A DNA stretch of 64,000 bases, from positions 186,001 to 250,000 of the forward strand of contig NZ_LGKG01000112.1 of assembly GCF_001294335.1 (NCBI RefSeq), in the 5' to 3' direction. Below are positions 18,333 to 27,975 of this stretch, in pieces. Source of the DNA: Streptomyces chattanoogensis. GTDB lineage: Bacteria > Actinomycetota > Actinomycetes > Streptomycetales > Streptomycetaceae. The position numbers were made by a program, and so were the translations under genes. The first letter of the stretch is position 1, and every line of letters begins with the position of its first letter. The notes below the pieces were generated by a model. It worked only from the letters and a program-made list of their open reading frames with translations, was not told the DNA's origin and ran no database searches.

Positions 18333-18399
18333 AGTTCCCCATCCAGTTCCCCATCCAGTTCCCCATCCAGTTCCCCATCCAGTTCCCGATCAGTTCCCC
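18333..18399. repeat. 12-bp tandem repeat at the end of the AIM24 gene
   Basis: The unit AGTTCCCCATCC occurs four times without change (18333-18380), followed by a degenerate fifth copy (18381-18391) and a partial sixth (18392-18399). The AIM24 stop codon lies in the degenerate copies, so the array has grown from, or into, the 3' end of that gene. On the minus strand another frame would read repeated Gly-Asn-Trp-Met. Confidence 0.9.
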
Positions 18400-19067
18400 G
18401 CGGCCTTCTCCGGGCGCAGCTCGCTCGGCCGTACGATCACGAATCCCTCGCCGTCCAGGCGCAGTTGGACCGCCTCGCCGGAGCCGCCGCGGAGCATCGA
18501 GCCGAGGCTCTGGGAGCGGTGCAGCGAGGTCTGCAGGGAACTGCTCCAGCCGACCACCGCGTCGGTGTCGACGAAGACCGGGTCCTGGGGGGCGACGGGT
18601 ATGACGATGGGGTTGCCCTCGCACATCACGCCCAGCTTGCCTTCGCCGCTGAAGACGGAGTTGAAGATTCCGCCGCCGGCCATGCCGGCGCCCTTGACGA
18701 CCTTGATCTCGTAGGAGAGGGACGGGTCGAAGCAGAGCACGTTGCGGCCGTTGATGGTGATGCCGTCGCCCTGGGTGAGGTCCATGATGAAGCAGTTGGC
18801 GGCCTCGTGCGCGAACCACACCTCGCCCTGGCCCCGTACGGTCATCAGCGCCAGGCCCTCACCGGTGACGGCGCGCTTGAGGAAATTGCCGACCCCCTGG
18901 CCCTGCTTCTCGAACTGCAGATTTCCGCGGTAGGCGATCATCGCGCCCTGGCGCGCGTAGCACTCACCGTTCACCGCGTACTTGATCGACTTTGCGTTCT
19001 GCTGCGTCATACCGGGCGCGGTGGCCGGCTTGGCCATGTTCTCGGCCGCGAAAAGGTCACTGTTCAT
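18390..19067 (-). CDS. AIM24 family protein
   Basis: This protein has 225 aa. It has the AIM24 layout: a beta-rich, jelly-roll-like protein with a glycine-rich centre (KGAGMAGGGIFNSVFSGEGKL) and the block NGECYARQGAMIAYRGNL near the N-terminus. There is no signal peptide or membrane helix. The family is named for a yeast mitochondrial protein; its bacterial role is unknown. The ATG at 19067 begins the conserved region. The coding sequence ends inside a 12-bp tandem repeat, so the terminal residues are likely to vary between strains. Confidence 0.8.
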   Translation of the reverse strand: MNSDLFAAENMAKPATAPGMTQQNAKSIKYAVNGECYARQGAMIAYRGNLQFEKQGQGVGNFLKRAVTGEGLALMTVRGQGEVWFAHEAANCFIMDLTQGDGITINGRNVLCFDPSLSYEIKVVKGAGMAGGGIFNSVFSGEGKLGVMCEGNPIVIPVAPQDPVFVDTDAVVGWSSSLQTSLHRSQSLGSMLRGGSGEAVQLRLDGEGFVIVRPSELRPEKAAGN

Positions 19068-19144
19068 GGCCGGGATGCTAGGCGGATTCGGCCCGGCGGA
19101 CAGCGCCGGGGGCGCTGTCGGCGACGGCTGGCAGACTGGGCCGG

Positions 19145-19885
19145 GTGAGAGGTACCGAAACCACCAGCCCCAGCAGCCCCTTCCAGCACGAAGAGACCGG
19201 TCGGGACGCGGCGCCCCAGTTCGTCCTGCCCCTGGTCGCGCGGATCGAGCGGGCCGAGCCGCCGGCGCGCACGGACGCACTGGAGACGGCGGCGCGGGCG
19301 GTGCTGGTGCTGCTGTCGGACGAGCGGGCCGCCGGCGAGGGCGAGTGGGCCCAGGCGGTACGGGACTGGCAGGACGCCCGGATCCGCAAGGTGGTGCGGC
19401 GGGCGCGCGGCGCGGAGTGGCGGCGGGCCGAGGCGCTGCCGGGCATCACGGTGACCGGTGCGCACGCCGAGGTACGGGTCTTCCCGCCGGTGCCTCTGGA
19501 CGGCTGGCCCAAGGACCTGGCGCGGCTCCAGGTGTCGGGCACGGAACTGGACGACCCGGAGCCGCCGCCCGCGCCCGAGGCCGGCCGGCCGGTGCTGTGG
19601 CTCAACCCCGAGCTGGAGATGTCGGCCGGCAAGGAGATGGCGCAGGCCGGGCACGGCGCGCAGCTCGCCTGGTGGGAGCTGTCCGAGGAGGAGCGCGCGA
19701 CGTGGCGCGCGGCCGGTTTCCCCCTGGCCGTACGGACCGCGGAACCGGCCGCCTGGAAGGAGCTGACCCGCAGCGGGCTGCCCGTCGTACACGACGCCGG
19801 CTTCACGGAGATCGCGCCCGGGGAAACCGTCGTGGCCGAAGGGGGCAGTCGCTTCTGCCCTCTCCCCCGCGAACGACGCCCGTAG
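19145..19885 (+). CDS. Peptidyl-tRNA hydrolase PTH2-like protein
   Basis: This protein has 246 aa and a GTG start. The second half contains the PTH2 hallmark MSAGKEMAQAGHGAQLA near residue 160, where archaeal-type Pth2 has a K-x-x-AQ-x-x-HA pattern, followed by AWKEL and the ending HDAGFTEIAPGE. The first 130 residues form an extra helical domain rich in Arg and Glu, not found in minimal PTH2 enzymes of about 120 aa. Release of tRNA from peptidyl-tRNA is plausible but unproven for this longer form. Confidence 0.78.
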   Translation: MRGTETTSPSSPFQHEETGRDAAPQFVLPLVARIERAEPPARTDALETAARAVLVLLSDERAAGEGEWAQAVRDWQDARIRKVVRRARGAEWRRAEALPGITVTGAHAEVRVFPPVPLDGWPKDLARLQVSGTELDDPEPPPAPEAGRPVLWLNPELEMSAGKEMAQAGHGAQLAWWELSEEERATWRAAGFPLAVRTAEPAAWKELTRSGLPVVHDAGFTEIAPGETVVAEGGSRFCPLPRERRP

Positions 19886-19950
19886 AAGGGCGACTTCTCC
19901 GCCCCCACAGCCCAGAGGGCCGCCGCCCGCCAGGCGCACCCGCGCTCCTC

Positions 19951-19987
19951 CACCCGCCCACCCCCCGAAGGGGGGTGGGCGGGTGGG
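19951..19987 (+). terminator. Perfect 17-bp hairpin after the PTH2-like gene
   Basis: The left arm is CCACCCGCCCACCCCCC and the right arm is its exact complement, separated by the loop GAA. It lies 66 nt beyond the stop and 66 nt before the LysE gene. There is no U-tract, but the stem strength fits the U-less terminators common in Streptomyces. Confidence 0.75.
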
Positions 19988-20052
19988 AAACAAAACCCTG
20001 GGCAAACAAATCCCGCGGCGGGGAAACGAAACCCCCCGTACCGTTGCGTCCC

Positions 20053-20736
20053 ATGCTCACCTCACTCCTCGGCTTCACCGCCGTCGCCGCGCTGCTCACC
20101 GTCTCGCCCGGTCCCGACTTCGCGGTGGTCCTGCGGACCGCCCTCGGTTCGGGGCGGCGGGCCGCGTTGTGCAGCGCGCTCGGCATCGCCGCGGGGTGCT
20201 TCGTGTGGGGGCTGGCCGGGGCGGTCGGGCTGACGGCGATGCTGGCCGCCTCCGAGGTCGCGTACGACGTGCTCCGGGTGGCCGGGGCCCTCTACCTGAT
20301 GTGGCTCGGGGTGCAGGCGCTGCGCAGCGCCCGGCGCATCCGGGCCGGGCGCGGGTCGGCGCGGCCCGTCGAGACCGCGGTCGGCCAGGAGACGGCGGGC
20401 GGCCAGGAGACCGCGGGTGATGAGGTGCGCCTGACGCCGCTGCGGGCGTTCCGCACCGGTCTGCTGACCAATGTCCTCAACCCCAAGGTCGGGGTGGTCT
20501 ATATGTCCCTCCTGCCGCAGTTCATCCCGCACGGTGCCTCGGTGATCGCGACGACGCTGCTGCTCGTCGCGATCCATGCCGTACTGGGCGTCGTGTGGCT
20601 GGGGAGCATCGCCGTCGCGGTGCACCGGGCGCGGGCCGTCTTCCAGCGTCCGCGCGTACGGCGGCGGCTGGATCAGGCCACCGGCGGGGTGCTGCTCGCG
20701 CTGGGCGCGGCGGTCGGATTCGAGACCGCCCGCTGA
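20053..20736 (+). CDS. LysE/RhtB family exporter
   Basis: This 227-aa membrane protein has about six hydrophobic helices. The N-terminal signature [19 protein letters not shown] and the conserved [18 protein letters not shown] block identify the LysE/RhtB amino acid exporter family. A short hydrophilic insert with repeated QETAG separates helices 3 and 4. The exported amino acid cannot be told from sequence. It is monocistronic, preceded by a strong terminator hairpin. Confidence 0.9.
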   Translation: MLTSLLGFTAVAALLTVSPGPDFAVVLRTALGSGRRAALCSALGIAAGCFVWGLAGAVGLTAMLAASEVAYDVLRVAGALYLMWLGVQALRSARRIRAGRGSARPVETAVGQETAGGQETAGDEVRLTPLRAFRTGLLTNVLNPKVGVVYMSLLPQFIPHGASVIATTLLLVAIHAVLGVVWLGSIAVAVHRARAVFQRPRVRRRLDQATGGVLLALGAAVGFETAR

Positions 20737-20926
20737 TCCGGCCGTCCCCCGGGACCGGCGCGGCGGACCGCCGCAACCCGTCCGTGTCCGACCGGCAACG
20801 CCAAGATCCACCGCGCGGCCCGCAGCTCCCCGCCGAAGCTCAAATCAACCTCTGAACACCGCGGGTGCAGGATTCGGCCCGCTGTCAGTGGCCATGAGTA
20901 CCCTCATCACAGGGAGAGGGGGAACC

Positions 20927-21799
20927 ATGGAGCGCTCTGGTACGGGCATCGCGCACCTGGGTACGGGGATCGGCTGGCGGCCGGAAATCGCCGCGGAGAT
21001 TGCCCGGCTGCCCGGTGTCGACTGGGTGGAGGTCGTGGCCGAGAACATCTGCCCCGGCCATCTTCCGCAGGCCGTACAGGAGTTGCGCGAACGGGGCACG
21101 ACCGTCATCCCGCACGGGGTCTCGCTGGGCCTCGGTGGCGCCGACCGGCCGGATCCGGGCCGGCTGACCGCGCTGGCCGAGCGTGCCGAGGCGCTGGGCG
21201 CGCCGCTGGTCACCGAGCACATCGCGTTCGTCCGGGCCGGCGGGCCGCTGACCGCCTCGCCGGTGATGGAGGCCGGGCATCTGCTCCCGGTGCCGCGCAC
21301 CCGCGACGCACTGGACGTGCTCTGCGAGAACGTCCGGATCGCCCAGGATGCGCTGCCGGTCCCGCTGGCCCTGGAGAACATCGCCGCGCTCATCGCCTGG
21401 CCGGGCGAGGAGTTCACCGAGGGCCAGTTCCTGACGGAGCTGGTAGAGCGGACGGGGGTGCGGCTGCTGATCGATGTCGCCAACCTCCACACGAACCACG
21501 TCAACCGGGGCGAGGACCCGGCGGTCGCGCTGGCTGAGCTGCCGGTGGAGGCGATCGCGTACGTCCATGTCGCGGGCGGTGTGGAGCGGGACGGGGTGTG
21601 GCACGACAGCCACGCACACCCGGTGACCCAGCCGGTGCTGGACGTCCTCGCCGAGCTCTGCGCCCGTACGGCGCCGCCCGGCGTGCTGCTGGAGCGGGAC
21701 GACAACTTTCCCGGCGTCCCCGAGGGCGGGGAGCTGGCCGCGGAACTGGACGCGATACGCACCGTGCTGAAGGAGGCCCGTCATGTCCAGGCGGCTTGA
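20927..21799 (+). CDS. MNIO (DUF692) multinuclear iron oxidative enzyme
   Basis: This protein has 290 aa. The ATG at 20927 follows AGGGAGAGGGGG; an earlier in-frame ATG at 20894 is less well placed. The TIM-barrel DUF692 motifs are visible: IPHG with His63, TEHIAF with His98, LALENIAA with Glu150, LLIDVANLH with Asp183 and His188, YVHVAGG with His214 and DSHAHPV near 229. These are the expected iron ligands. Characterised MNIOs modify Cys, Asp or similar residues in RiPP precursors using a partner protein. The next gene overlaps by 17 nt and the third gene encodes a Cys-rich tail, which fits an enzyme-partner-substrate unit. Confidence 0.88.
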   Translation: MERSGTGIAHLGTGIGWRPEIAAEIARLPGVDWVEVVAENICPGHLPQAVQELRERGTTVIPHGVSLGLGGADRPDPGRLTALAERAEALGAPLVTEHIAFVRAGGPLTASPVMEAGHLLPVPRTRDALDVLCENVRIAQDALPVPLALENIAALIAWPGEEFTEGQFLTELVERTGVRLLIDVANLHTNHVNRGEDPAVALAELPVEAIAYVHVAGGVERDGVWHDSHAHPVTQPVLDVLAELCARTAPPGVLLERDDNFPGVPEGGELAAELDAIRTVLKEARHVQAA

Positions 21800-22259
21800 G
21801 GTGGTGCCGGGCGGCAAGGGCGCGCCGGGGTCCGGTACGGATGCGGCGCGGCAGCGGCTGGCGCTCGCGCAGACCGCGCTGTTGTCCTCGCTGGTCGCCG
21901 GGACGCCGGCCCCGGAGGGCTTCGACCGCACCCGGCTGGGGGTACAGAGCCGGGCGCTGACCGCCAAGCGGGCGTCGGTCGTCGCCAAGGTCGCGCCCGA
22001 ACTGCCCGAGATCCTCGGCGACGGCTACCGGGCCGCCTTCCTCGGCTATGCGCGGCACCGCCCCATGAGCGGCGGCTACCGCCAGGACGCCCTGGACTTC
22101 GCGGCGCATCTGCTGGCCCAGGACCGCCCCGAGGACCCGGAGGCGCGGCGGCGGCTGACGCAGTGGTGGCGGGACCGCGCGGGACCGAAGCCGCCGTCCG
22201 CCGGGCCCGCTGCCCGGCTCGTCCGTGCGGTCCGGCTCGCGCTCCACCGGGGGGAATGA
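21783..22259 (+). CDS. SCO6045-like partner protein of the MNIO enzyme
   Basis: This protein has 158 aa and starts 17 nt before the MNIO stop. It is soluble and helical, rich in Arg and Ala, with blocks [19 protein letters not shown] and [19 protein letters not shown]. The central [13 protein letters not shown] and FLGYARHRP resemble small DUF2063-like partner proteins that present substrates to MNIO enzymes. I recall the family being named after S. coelicolor SCO6045. The partner role is inferred from gene order, not shown. Confidence 0.7.
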   Translation: MSRRLEVVPGGKGAPGSGTDAARQRLALAQTALLSSLVAGTPAPEGFDRTRLGVQSRALTAKRASVVAKVAPELPEILGDGYRAAFLGYARHRPMSGGYRQDALDFAAHLLAQDRPEDPEARRRLTQWWRDRAGPKPPSAGPAARLVRAVRLALHRGE

Positions 22260-22260
22260 C

Positions 22261-23307
22261 ATGACGTACCCAACGCTGATGGTGTATCTGGCGGTTCTGG
22301 TCTCGTCGCTGGTGCTCGTCATCGGCACGGTCGCGGTGCACAGGGCCGCACCGCGTGTCCGGGTGACGGACCCACGGCCGCACGACGTCTGGGAGACCGC
22401 GTTTCTCGTGGGCGGTCCCGGCCGGGTGGTGGACACCGCGCTCGCGGTGATGCACGAGGACGGCCGGCTGGCGGTCGGCGGCCCCGGTGTGGTGACGGTA
22501 CGTCAGCCGGTCTCGCATCACCCGGTGGAGGCGGCCGTGCTGAACGCGGTCGCCGGGACGCCCGGCGGGGCGCTGCCCACGCTGCGCACCACCGCCATGC
22601 AGAGCCTGCCCGTCCAGGCGATCGGCGATGGGCTGGCCGCGCGCGGGCTGCTGCGGCATCCGCGGGCCGGGAGCGGCTGGCGGCTGACGGCCCGAATACA
22701 GCTGGCGGCCTGTGCGGTGCTGTTCTTCGGCGGCTTTCTGCTGGCGATCGTGGGCGCCACGGGGGAGGACATCGAAGAGGTGCCGACCGTCGTCACCTGG
22801 ATGCCGGGCCTCGTGGCGGGCATGGCCGTCGCCGCGGTCTGCAAGTCGGCGCTCGGCCGGCGGGTCACCAAGGCGGGCACCCTCGCCCTGAGCACGGCGC
22901 GGGCCGAGGGCGACGCCGGTGCGGCCGGCAGCGCGGCGAGCGGTGCCGTCCAGGCCGCCGGGGTCGCGGTGGCGCTCGGCGGTGCGGCGCTGATCGGGGA
23001 CGAGGTGTTGCGGGAGCAGCTGGCGGAGGCTCAGCGCACCATGGCGGCGGCCTCCGCCTCGTCCGCCACCGGCCCGGCCGGCTCGTCCGCAAGCAGCTGC
23101 GGCTGGGTGACACCGGGCGGCGGCGCCTCCTGGTGCGGCTCCTCCGACGGCGGGTCCTCGTCCGGCTGCGGGAGTTCTTCCTCCGGGGACGGTTCGGGTT
23201 CCGGCGGAGGATCGTCCTGCGGGGGCGGTTCGTCCTGTGGAGGCGGTTCCTCCTGCGGGGGCGGCGGAGGCGGGGGCTGCGGCGGAGGCGGGGGCGGGGG
23301 CGGCTGA
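22261..23307 (+). CDS. TIGR04222-type membrane protein with Cys/Gly/Ser tail
   Basis: This protein has 348 aa and begins one base after the preceding stop, with GGGGGGAA upstream. One membrane segment lies at about residues 5-24 and two more near 150-195. A cytoplasmic-type domain between them has GGPGRVVDTALAVMHEDGRLAVG, typical of TIGR04222. From about residue 276 the protein becomes a low-complexity tail of Ser, Gly and seven Cys, with SSCGGG repeated three times and a final poly-Gly run. The family is known for such near-uniform tails. Next to an MNIO enzyme, the Cys residues are candidate modification or metal-binding sites. Confidence 0.8.
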   Translation: MTYPTLMVYLAVLVSSLVLVIGTVAVHRAAPRVRVTDPRPHDVWETAFLVGGPGRVVDTALAVMHEDGRLAVGGPGVVTVRQPVSHHPVEAAVLNAVAGTPGGALPTLRTTAMQSLPVQAIGDGLAARGLLRHPRAGSGWRLTARIQLAACAVLFFGGFLLAIVGATGEDIEEVPTVVTWMPGLVAGMAVAAVCKSALGRRVTKAGTLALSTARAEGDAGAAGSAASGAVQAAGVAVALGGAALIGDEVLREQLAEAQRTMAAASASSATGPAGSSASSCGWVTPGGGASWCGSSDGGSSSGCGSSSSGDGSGSGGGSSCGGGSSCGGGSSCGGGGGGGCGGGGGGGG

Positions 23308-23763
23308 CCCCACGCCCGCCCGGGTACGGCCGCTCTCCAAGCGGCCGGCGGCCGTGAGCCGCACACCGCCCGCACACCGCCCGCGCACGGCCCGCACGGC
23401 AGTCGGCCCGCACGGCAGTCGGCCCGGCGGTCCGCCGTGGGTGAGGGCGGCAGCCGGGTGATGGCCGGTCCGGAGATCCCTCCGTACGCCAACTGGGCTC
23501 CCCGGCGGGCGTCGGCTGCTGCGACCGCGTGAACGGACCGCCCCGGACCCGCCCCAAGCCCCCGCGCCCTGCTCGCCATACACGGCTGAGCCGGCCTCAC
23601 CACCCAGCGCCGCGGCCGCCCCCCACTCTTCCGGGGCATAGCGTCCGACACCGGTGCCCGGTGCTTTACTTCGCGAACCACCGCCTCAACTATCCCTTTT
23701 GTATGCACACCGTGCGGCCTAGTGCACCGAGCCTCTCGTCGTGCGCCACGCACCCCGCACCCC
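23308..23763. other. 456-nt intergenic region before the aminopeptidase gene
   Basis: No convincing gene is seen on either strand. The left part has short GC-rich direct repeats (CCGCACGGCAGTCGG occurs twice, near 23391-23422). The last 120 nt are lower in GC and probably hold the promoter of the gene at 23764. Confidence 0.5.
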
Positions 23764-25476
23764 ATGAAGGGACGGCTCGTGAGATCTCCTGCGTTGTACG
23801 GCACCATCGGGTCGCTGGTCCTGACCGCGCTGGCCACCGCCCCTGCCGGCGGTGCCGGCGCGCCGCCCGTCGCACCGCCCGCGCCGGTCCCCCACCGCAT
23901 CGTCTTCGGCCGGTGCGCGCCCGAGGAGCATCTGCCCGCCACCGTGCAGTGCGGCAAGCTCTCCGTACCGCTCGACTACGCGCGCCCCGAGGGCAAGAAG
24001 ATCACCCTCACCGTCAGCCGGATCCGCGCCACCGCCCCCGAGGAGCGCCAGGGCGCCCTGGTCTTCAACCCCGGCGGGCCCGGGGCGAGCAGCATGGAGT
24101 TCCCGCTCTACGGTGCGCTGCCCAAGTGGCGCCGGACCGCCCGCGCCTATGACTTCGTCGGTTACGCACCGCGCGGGGTCGGCCGCTCGGCGCCGTTGTC
24201 CTGCCAGGACCCGGAGGAGTTCACCAAGGCGCCCACCGACGCCCAGCGCCATCCCACCGAGGAGTTCAAACGGCAGAAGGTCGCCGAGGCGCGGGCGTAC
24301 GCGCAGGGCTGCGCCCGCAACGCCGGGGCCGACCTGCCCTACTACAACTCCGTCAACAACGCCCGTGACCTGGACATGCTGCGGGCCGCGCTCGGCGAGC
24401 GGAAGCTGACGTTCATGGGCGCGTCCTACGGGACGTACTTCGGCGCCGTCTACGCGACGCTCTTCCCCGGCCATGTCCGCCGGATGGTCTTCGACAGTGT
24501 CGTCAACCCCGACCCCCGGCAGATCTGGTACCGCAACAACCTCGACCAGAACGTCGCCTTCGAGCGCCGCTGGGGCGACTGGCTGCGCTGGGTCGCGGCG
24601 CATCACGCCACCTACCGCCTCGGGGACACCCCGCAGGCCGTCCAGCGCGCGTACGACCGGGCCGTCGAGCAGGTGCGCCGGGAGCCGATCAACGGGAAGA
24701 TCGGGCCGGCCCAGCTGCAGGCGGCGTTCCTCAAGAACGGATACAACGACCTCTACTGGCCGCTCAGCGCCCAGTCGCTCGCGACGTATCTGCACGGCGA
24801 CACCAAGGCGCTGGTCACCCAGGCCCTGCCCAAGGGGGAGAAGGCCAAGGACGAGGAGAACATGAACGCGGTCTACACCGCGGTCGAGTGCAACGACGCG
24901 CCCTGGCCGCGCGACTGGGCGATCTGGGACCGGGACAACACCCGGGTCGCCCGTTCGGCGCCGTTCGAGACCTGGGACAACGCCTGGATGAATCTGCCGT
25001 GCGCCTTCTGGCCCGATGCGTCGGAGTCGGCCGAGGCCGGGGTCGATGCCGCGGCGGACAAGGCGGTGATGCAGGGCGCCGTTCGGGGCGGCGTCGCGGA
25101 GGAGCTGGCGGGCGCCGGCAACAATGTGGCCGCGACCGCGCTCGACGCGGCGCTCGGGCGGCAGCGCGTCCCGCTCGACATCCGTACGGCACCGGGCGCG
25201 CTGCCCCCGGTGCTGCTGCTGGCCGCCGAGCGGGACGCGGCGACCCCGTACCCGGGCGCGGTGGAGCTGAACCGGCGGCTGGCCGGGTCCTCGCTGGTCA
25301 CCGAGCACGGCGCGGGCACCCATGGCATCGCGCTGGGCGCCAACGAGTGTGTGAACCACTACGTGGAGGCGTATCTGCTGCGCGGGGAGACCCCGGCGCG
25401 CTCGGTGGGCTGTGCACCGCGCGCCGAACCGACGCCGGTCCAGCGGCAACGGGGCAAGGCGGGCCCGGCCGCCTGA
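23764..25476 (+). CDS. Secreted tripeptidyl aminopeptidase (alpha/beta hydrolase)
   Basis: This protein has 570 aa. The N-terminal signal peptide (residues 1 to about 32) has a positively charged start and an Ala-rich cleavage area. The hydrolase core has NPGGPGAS for the oxyanion hole and GASYGTYFG with the nucleophile Ser in the middle. The C-terminal TAP-like region contains LLLAAERDAATPYPGA with the acid and EHGAGTHGIAL with the base His. This matches the Streptomyces Tap/Slp group, which removes tripeptides from the N-terminus of extracellular proteins. It is flanked by a strong terminator at 25480. Confidence 0.9.
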   Translation: MKGRLVRSPALYGTIGSLVLTALATAPAGGAGAPPVAPPAPVPHRIVFGRCAPEEHLPATVQCGKLSVPLDYARPEGKKITLTVSRIRATAPEERQGALVFNPGGPGASSMEFPLYGALPKWRRTARAYDFVGYAPRGVGRSAPLSCQDPEEFTKAPTDAQRHPTEEFKRQKVAEARAYAQGCARNAGADLPYYNSVNNARDLDMLRAALGERKLTFMGASYGTYFGAVYATLFPGHVRRMVFDSVVNPDPRQIWYRNNLDQNVAFERRWGDWLRWVAAHHATYRLGDTPQAVQRAYDRAVEQVRREPINGKIGPAQLQAAFLKNGYNDLYWPLSAQSLATYLHGDTKALVTQALPKGEKAKDEENMNAVYTAVECNDAPWPRDWAIWDRDNTRVARSAPFETWDNAWMNLPCAFWPDASESAEAGVDAAADKAVMQGAVRGGVAEELAGAGNNVAATALDAALGRQRVPLDIRTAPGALPPVLLLAAERDAATPYPGAVELNRRLAGSSLVTEHGAGTHGIALGANECVNHYVEAYLLRGETPARSVGCAPRAEPTPVQRQRGKAGPAA

Positions 25477-25479
25477 GCG

Positions 25480-25526
25480 AACGCTGCGGGCCGCCGTCCC
25501 CCTGGGGGGCGGCGGCCCGCAGCGTT
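25480..25526 (+). terminator. 17-bp hairpin between convergent genes
   Basis: AACGCTGCGGGCCGCCG pairs perfectly with its complement at 25510-25526, and the loop itself contains CCCCC and GGGGG that can extend the stem. It lies between the aminopeptidase stop and the convergent hemQ stop and probably works in both directions. Confidence 0.8.
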
Positions 25527-25560
25527 GCGGCGGACCGGGCCGGGCCCGCGGCCGCTGCGG

Positions 25561-26304
25561 TTACGCCAGACCCGCGACCAGCTCGGACACCGGCTTGCGG
25601 CGCCCCGTGTAGAACGGGATCTCCTCACGGACGTGCATCCGCGCCTCGGAGCCGCGCAGATGACGCATCAGGTCGACGATGCGGTAGAGCTCGTCGGCCT
25701 CGAAGGCCAGCACCCACTCGTAGTCGCCGAGCGAGAAGGACGGCACGGTGTTGGCGCGCACGTCCGGGAAGCCGCGGGCCATCTTGCCGTGGTCGGCGAG
25801 CATGCGGCGGCGGTCCTCGTCGGGGAGGAGGTACCACTCGTAGGAGCGCACGAAGGGGTAGACGCTCACATAGGCGCGCGGCCGCTCGTCGGCGAGGAAG
25901 GCCGGGATGTGCGACCTGTTGAACTCGGCGGGGCGGTGCAGCGCCATGTTCGACCAGACCGGCTCCAGCGCGCGGCCCAGGCGGGTGCGGCGGAAGAGGT
26001 TGTACGCCTCCTGGAGGGCGTCCGAGCTCTCCGAGTGCCACCAGATCATCAGGTCGGCGTCGGCGCGCAGACCGGAGACGTCATACGTGCCGCGCACCAC
26101 GACGTCCTTGGCGGCGAGCTGCGCGAACAGCTCCTCGACCTCGTCGGCGTAGCCGCCGCGGTCCTCCGGGAGGACATCGCGCAGCTTGAAGACCGACCAG
26201 AGGGTGTAGCGGATGACCTCGTTGAGGTCCTTCGCCTTCTTGCCGGCGTTCGGGATCTTCTCGGAGGTCTTGTCGGGGGTGGCGGGGGTCGAAGCGTCTG
26301 TCAT
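25561..26304 (-). CDS. hemQ: Coproheme decarboxylase HemQ (ChdC)
   Basis: This protein has 247 aa from the ATG at 26304; starts at 26313 or 26319 are possible. It belongs to the chlorite-dismutase-like family without dismutase activity. It has [13 protein letters not shown] near the N-terminus, the catalytic-Tyr region [11 protein letters not shown], and the proximal haem-ligand His in [11 protein letters not shown]. It converts iron-coproporphyrin III to protohaem, the last step of the coproporphyrin-dependent pathway used by actinobacteria. It lies 11 nt after the hemG stop, so the two form an operon. Confidence 0.93.
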   Translation of the reverse strand: MTDASTPATPDKTSEKIPNAGKKAKDLNEVIRYTLWSVFKLRDVLPEDRGGYADEVEELFAQLAAKDVVVRGTYDVSGLRADADLMIWWHSESSDALQEAYNLFRRTRLGRALEPVWSNMALHRPAEFNRSHIPAFLADERPRAYVSVYPFVRSYEWYLLPDEDRRRMLADHGKMARGFPDVRANTVPSFSLGDYEWVLAFEADELYRIVDLMRHLRGSEARMHVREEIPFYTGRRKPVSELVAGLA

Positions 26305-26315
26305 GTCGTCCATTC

Positions 26316-27800
26316 TCACTCGCCCGCGGCGGCGTGCGGCGGCAGGGTGCCCAGGATGTCATCGGCGGCCTTGCGGGCCGAGGCGATGCAGGCCGGGATG
26401 CCGACGCCGTCGTAGACCGCGCCGCACACCCGCAGCGGGCCGGGCATCGCGGCCACGGCCGCGCGGATCCTGGCCACGCGCTCCAGATGGCCGACGGCGT
26501 ACTGCGGCAGGCCGTCGTACCAGCGGGTGACCGTGCTCGCGACGGGCCGCGCGGCGAGGCCGACCGCGGCGCCGAGATCGGCGAGCGAGAGATCGACCAG
26601 CTCGGAGTCGTCGCGCCCCAGGTCGGCGTCGTCCTGATAGCGGCCGAGGGAGGTGCGCAGGACGAACAGATCCGGGTCGGCGCCGCCGATCCAGCCCCAC
26701 TTGTGGCTGGCGAAGGTGGACGCCTTGATGCGGTGGCCGTCGACGGGCGGGACGAGAAAGCCGCTGCCGCTGGGCACACGGTCCAGGTCCGAGCGGCGGA
26801 AGGCCATGGTGACCAGCGCCATCGAGGCGTAGTCGACGGTGGCCAGCTCGGTGGCGGCGGCCGGGCAGTCGTGGCGCAGGATGCGCGCCGCGTCGCCCGC
26901 CGGGGTGGCCACGATCACCGCGTCCGCCTCGATAGACCAGTCGTCGACGCAGACCTCCCAACCGTCGTCGCCGACCCAGCGCAGATCGTGGACAACCGTG
27001 TTGGGGTAGATCTCGCAGCCCTTGGCCCGTACAGCGTCGGCGACCGCGCCCGGCAGCGTGCCGATGCCGCCGTCGATGCCCATGAAGACGGGAGCGCTTC
27101 CGGGCGCCCCGGTCGCGGCGGGTCCGGTCCGGTGGACCGTGGCGGCGGCGCGCTCCTGGATGCCGCGTACGCCCTCGAGCAGCGAACGGCTGGTCCGTGC
27201 GGCCTCGAACAGCTGCGGAACGGCGGCGCGCATCGAGATCTGGTACGCATCGCCCGCGTACACCCCGCCCAGCAGCGGCTCGACGAGCCGGTCGACGACC
27301 TCGCGGCCCAGGCGCCGGGCGACGTACTCGCCGACCGCGACGTCCTCGCCGATCTCGGTGCGCGGCAGGCGGGCGTCCTCCTCGATCCGGGCGAGCCCCT
27401 CCGCAGAGATCACCCCGGAGGCGGCGAGCGGGGCGAGGTCACCGGGGACGCCCATGACATGGCCCTTGGGCATCGGGCGCAGCGCGTCGCGGGTCCACAG
27501 GGACGCGGCGGCGGTGGTGGGCGGCTGCAGCCGGTCGCCGAGGCCGACGGCGCGCGCGAGCTCCACCGCCTCCGGCCGTCTGGCCAGCATGGATTCGGCG
27601 CCGAGGTCGACCGCCACGCCCGCGATCCCGCCCGTCCGCAGCTTGCCGCCGAGGCGGCCGGACGCCTCCAGGACCGTCACCCGGGCGCCCCCTTCGAGCA
27701 GGCGGTGCGCGGCCGCCAGGCCCGAGATGCCGCCACCGATGACGACGACATGACCGACGCCGCCGGACGAAGGGTCCGTACTGGTGTGCACTGCGCTCAT
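26316..27800 (-). CDS. hemG: Coproporphyrinogen III / protoporphyrinogen oxidase
   Basis: This protein has 494 aa. The FAD-binding motif is [16 protein letters not shown] near residues 19-34, followed by [13 protein letters not shown]. The C-terminal [14 protein letters not shown] completes the FAD site. In actinobacteria this HemY-type enzyme (also called CgoX) oxidises coproporphyrinogen III rather than protoporphyrinogen, which agrees with hemQ immediately downstream. The ATG at 27800 begins the family N-terminus. Confidence 0.9.
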   Translation of the reverse strand: MSAVHTSTDPSSGGVGHVVVIGGGISGLAAAHRLLEGGARVTVLEASGRLGGKLRTGGIAGVAVDLGAESMLARRPEAVELARAVGLGDRLQPPTTAAASLWTRDALRPMPKGHVMGVPGDLAPLAASGVISAEGLARIEEDARLPRTEIGEDVAVGEYVARRLGREVVDRLVEPLLGGVYAGDAYQISMRAAVPQLFEAARTSRSLLEGVRGIQERAAATVHRTGPAATGAPGSAPVFMGIDGGIGTLPGAVADAVRAKGCEIYPNTVVHDLRWVGDDGWEVCVDDWSIEADAVIVATPAGDAARILRHDCPAAATELATVDYASMALVTMAFRRSDLDRVPSGSGFLVPPVDGHRIKASTFASHKWGWIGGADPDLFVLRTSLGRYQDDADLGRDDSELVDLSLADLGAAVGLAARPVASTVTRWYDGLPQYAVGHLERVARIRAAVAAMPGPLRVCGAVYDGVGIPACIASARKAADDILGTLPPHAAAGE

Positions 27801-27975
27801 GCCCCCAACTCTCTCAGAGCCCACTGACAGCACGTTCCACACCCCTCGGAGTCCGCCGGTACCCGGGCCCGCAGGCGGGACCGTGACCGGATCGCGACCC
27901 CCGGACGGCAACCCCGCTCCCCCCGGCGCCGTCGAAACGGCAACGTCGTCAAGCCACTTGGAGGGTGAGCCGCCG

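Noticed and set aside
23031..23957. Pro/Glu-rich minus-strand frame
   Set aside because: It is the reverse of the Cys/Gly tail DNA; the poly-Pro run is a by-product of poly-Gly codons.
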